Assembly (NCBI GenBank): GCA_016763395.1
Contig: JAESTW010000323.1
Coordinates: 1 to 6,422 of the forward strand
Reading direction: 5' to 3'
Origin: Kofleriaceae bacterium
GTDB taxonomy: Bacteria; Myxococcota_A; Polyangia; Haliangiales; Haliangiaceae
Length of the DNA stretch: 6,422 nucleotides
Shown here in pieces: positions 5,512-6,422 of the stretch. The notes below the pieces were generated by a model. That model saw only the letters and a program-made list of their open reading frames with translations. It did not search any database and was not told where the DNA came from. Made by a program: the position numbers and the translations under genes. Within the stretch, counting starts at the first letter, position 1; the number at the start of each line of letters is the position of its first letter.

Positions 5512-6422
5512 ATGAGTAGCTACGACCTGTCAGTGATTGCGCCCTGCTTGGACGAGAGTCTCAACATCCCGGAACTTACGCGCCGTGTTCTCAACGTGTT
5601 TGAGCGCGGCGGACTCAAGGGCGAGCTCATCTTGGTCGACGACGGCAGTACCGATGGCTCTGTGGAGTTAATCAAAGAGCTGGCTCTGAAGCATCCAGAG
5701 TCGCTTGTCGGTGTTTACCATCCGGAGAATCGGGGAATCACGGACGCGTGGCGAAGTGGTGTAGGGGCAGCGCGTGCAGATGTAGTGGCGGTGATCGACG
5801 CCGACTTGCAATACCAACCCGAGGATTTGCTGCGCCTTTACCGCACGCTGATGGAGAACAGTCTCGATGTCGTTCAAGGCTGGCGCAGTGCCGTCGGACG
5901 AGAGAAAGGCACTCGATTTCACGTCTCTCGGACATTCAACACACTGCTGAACAAGACCTTCGGTATGGATTTACAGGACAATAAATCCGGCTACGTCATG
6001 GCGCCCAAAGAGGTGTTTGAGGATTTACTCACCTACAACGGCAACTACCGCTACTGGCAGTCCTTCATCATGGTTGCAGCGCATGCCAAGGGCTACTCGT
6101 ACAAAGAAATCGAGACCCTCTTTGAGAAACGGCGCCAGGGAGAGAGTTTTCTTACTGGTACGACATTGTCCGCGTCCATGTCTTCTATTGTCGACTTGGG
6201 CAAGGCCGCTTGGGAGTACAGAATCAAGCGTGGCAAGTCGACCGTGTCCGAGCAGTTTCTAAATAAGCACCCCGTCGAGGCTGCGCCCAAGGCACGTACG
6301 GTAGCCAACGCGGTTCGGTGGCGGACTTACATGAGTACTTTCGATCAGACGCATTGGATGATTACCAAAAACGTTGAGAACTACTATGAGTCTCTTCGCA
6401 AGACCCAATGGCTCTCTGCCGA
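5512..6422 (+). CDS. Family 2 glycosyltransferase, polyprenyl-phosphate-sugar synthase type, C-terminus beyond window
   Basis: The frame is open from ATG 5512 to the window end: 303 complete codons and no stop. Residues 6-215 are a GT-A fold glycosyltransferase of the DPM1/DPMS type: SVIAPCLDE (7-15), nucleotide-binding LVDDGSTDGS (41-50), NRGITDAWRSG (73-83), the metal-binding DADLQYQPED (96-105), KSGYVMAPKEV (158-168) and a QGES element (209-212) typical of this group near the domain end. Such enzymes move a sugar from a nucleotide donor to a polyprenyl phosphate on the cytoplasmic face of the membrane, or to a related acceptor; the donor sugar cannot be read from the sequence. No membrane helix is seen in the visible part. 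Residues 216-289 are a linker-like region, and 290-303 (NYYESLRKTQWLSA) resembles the start of CapK/PaaK-type adenylate-forming enzymes, suggesting a fusion. No Shine-Dalgarno precedes the ATG, and a -10 box ends 7 bases before it. Confidence 0.88.
   Translation, partial: MSSYDLSVIAPCLDESLNIPELTRRVLNVFERGGLKGELILVDDGSTDGSVELIKELALKHPESLVGVYHPENRGITDAWRSGVGAARADVVAVIDADLQYQPEDLLRLYRTLMENSLDVVQGWRSAVGREKGTRFHVSRTFNTLLNKTFGMDLQDNKSGYVMAPKEVFEDLLTYNGNYRYWQSFIMVAAHAKGYSYKEIETLFEKRRQGESFLTGTTLSASMSSIVDLGKAAWEYRIKRGKSTVSEQFLNKHPVEAAPKARTVANAVRWRTYMSTFDQTHWMITKNVENYYESLRKTQWLSA

Noticed and set aside
1..6422. Defence system, CRISPR array, mobile element or prophage
   Set aside because: No spaced repeats, transposase, integrase, terminal inverted repeats or known defence motifs are visible; the gene content is housekeeping plus envelope genes.

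Overview
The window carries six protein-coding genes, two of them cut by the window ends, with short intergenic gaps and roughly balanced to slightly GC-rich composition. I see no rRNA, tRNA, CRISPR array, transposase or phage gene. The organism looks like a free-living, Gram-negative-type bacterium: there is a lipoprotein signal with a WD40 beta-propeller exported to the envelope, a yicC-gmk pair, and mostly weak or absent Shine-Dalgarno sequences. Large WD40 lipoproteins and poor ribosome binding sites fit Planctomycetota or a related uncultivated lineage, but this placement is an inference with low confidence.

Layout from left to right. Positions 1-1809 on the minus strand hold a large WD40-repeat lipoprotein whose C-terminus lies outside the window. 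An 80-bp divergent gap (1810-1889) with a 10-bp direct repeat separates it from a rightward cluster: yicC (1890-2771), gmk (2777-3445) and a YbhN/LPG_synthase_TM-type polytopic membrane protein (3474-4400). YicC and Gmk are housekeeping functions (RNA turnover and GMP phosphorylation) and are often neighbours in bacteria. In many of those genomes rpoZ follows gmk, but here the next gene is the membrane protein.

A perfect 9-bp inverted repeat (4407-4438) lies between the convergent gene ends and probably serves both strands as a terminator or mRNA 3' end structure. The minus-strand pair that ends there is a two-gene membrane operon: a 209-residue polytopic protein (4625-5254) and a 63-residue single-span protein (4437-4628), joined by a 4-base ATGA overlap. 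Neither has a known function.

A 257-bp divergent gap (5255-5511) with hairpins and a plausible sigma70 promoter precedes a family 2 glycosyltransferase of the polyprenyl-phosphate-sugar type (5512 to the right edge, incomplete). Its last visible residues resemble the N-terminus of CapK/PaaK-like adenylate-forming enzymes, which raises the possibility of a glycosyltransferase-ligase fusion. The YbhN-like membrane protein and the glycosyltransferase together hint at envelope lipid or glycan work on this side of the window, but no direct link between them is shown.
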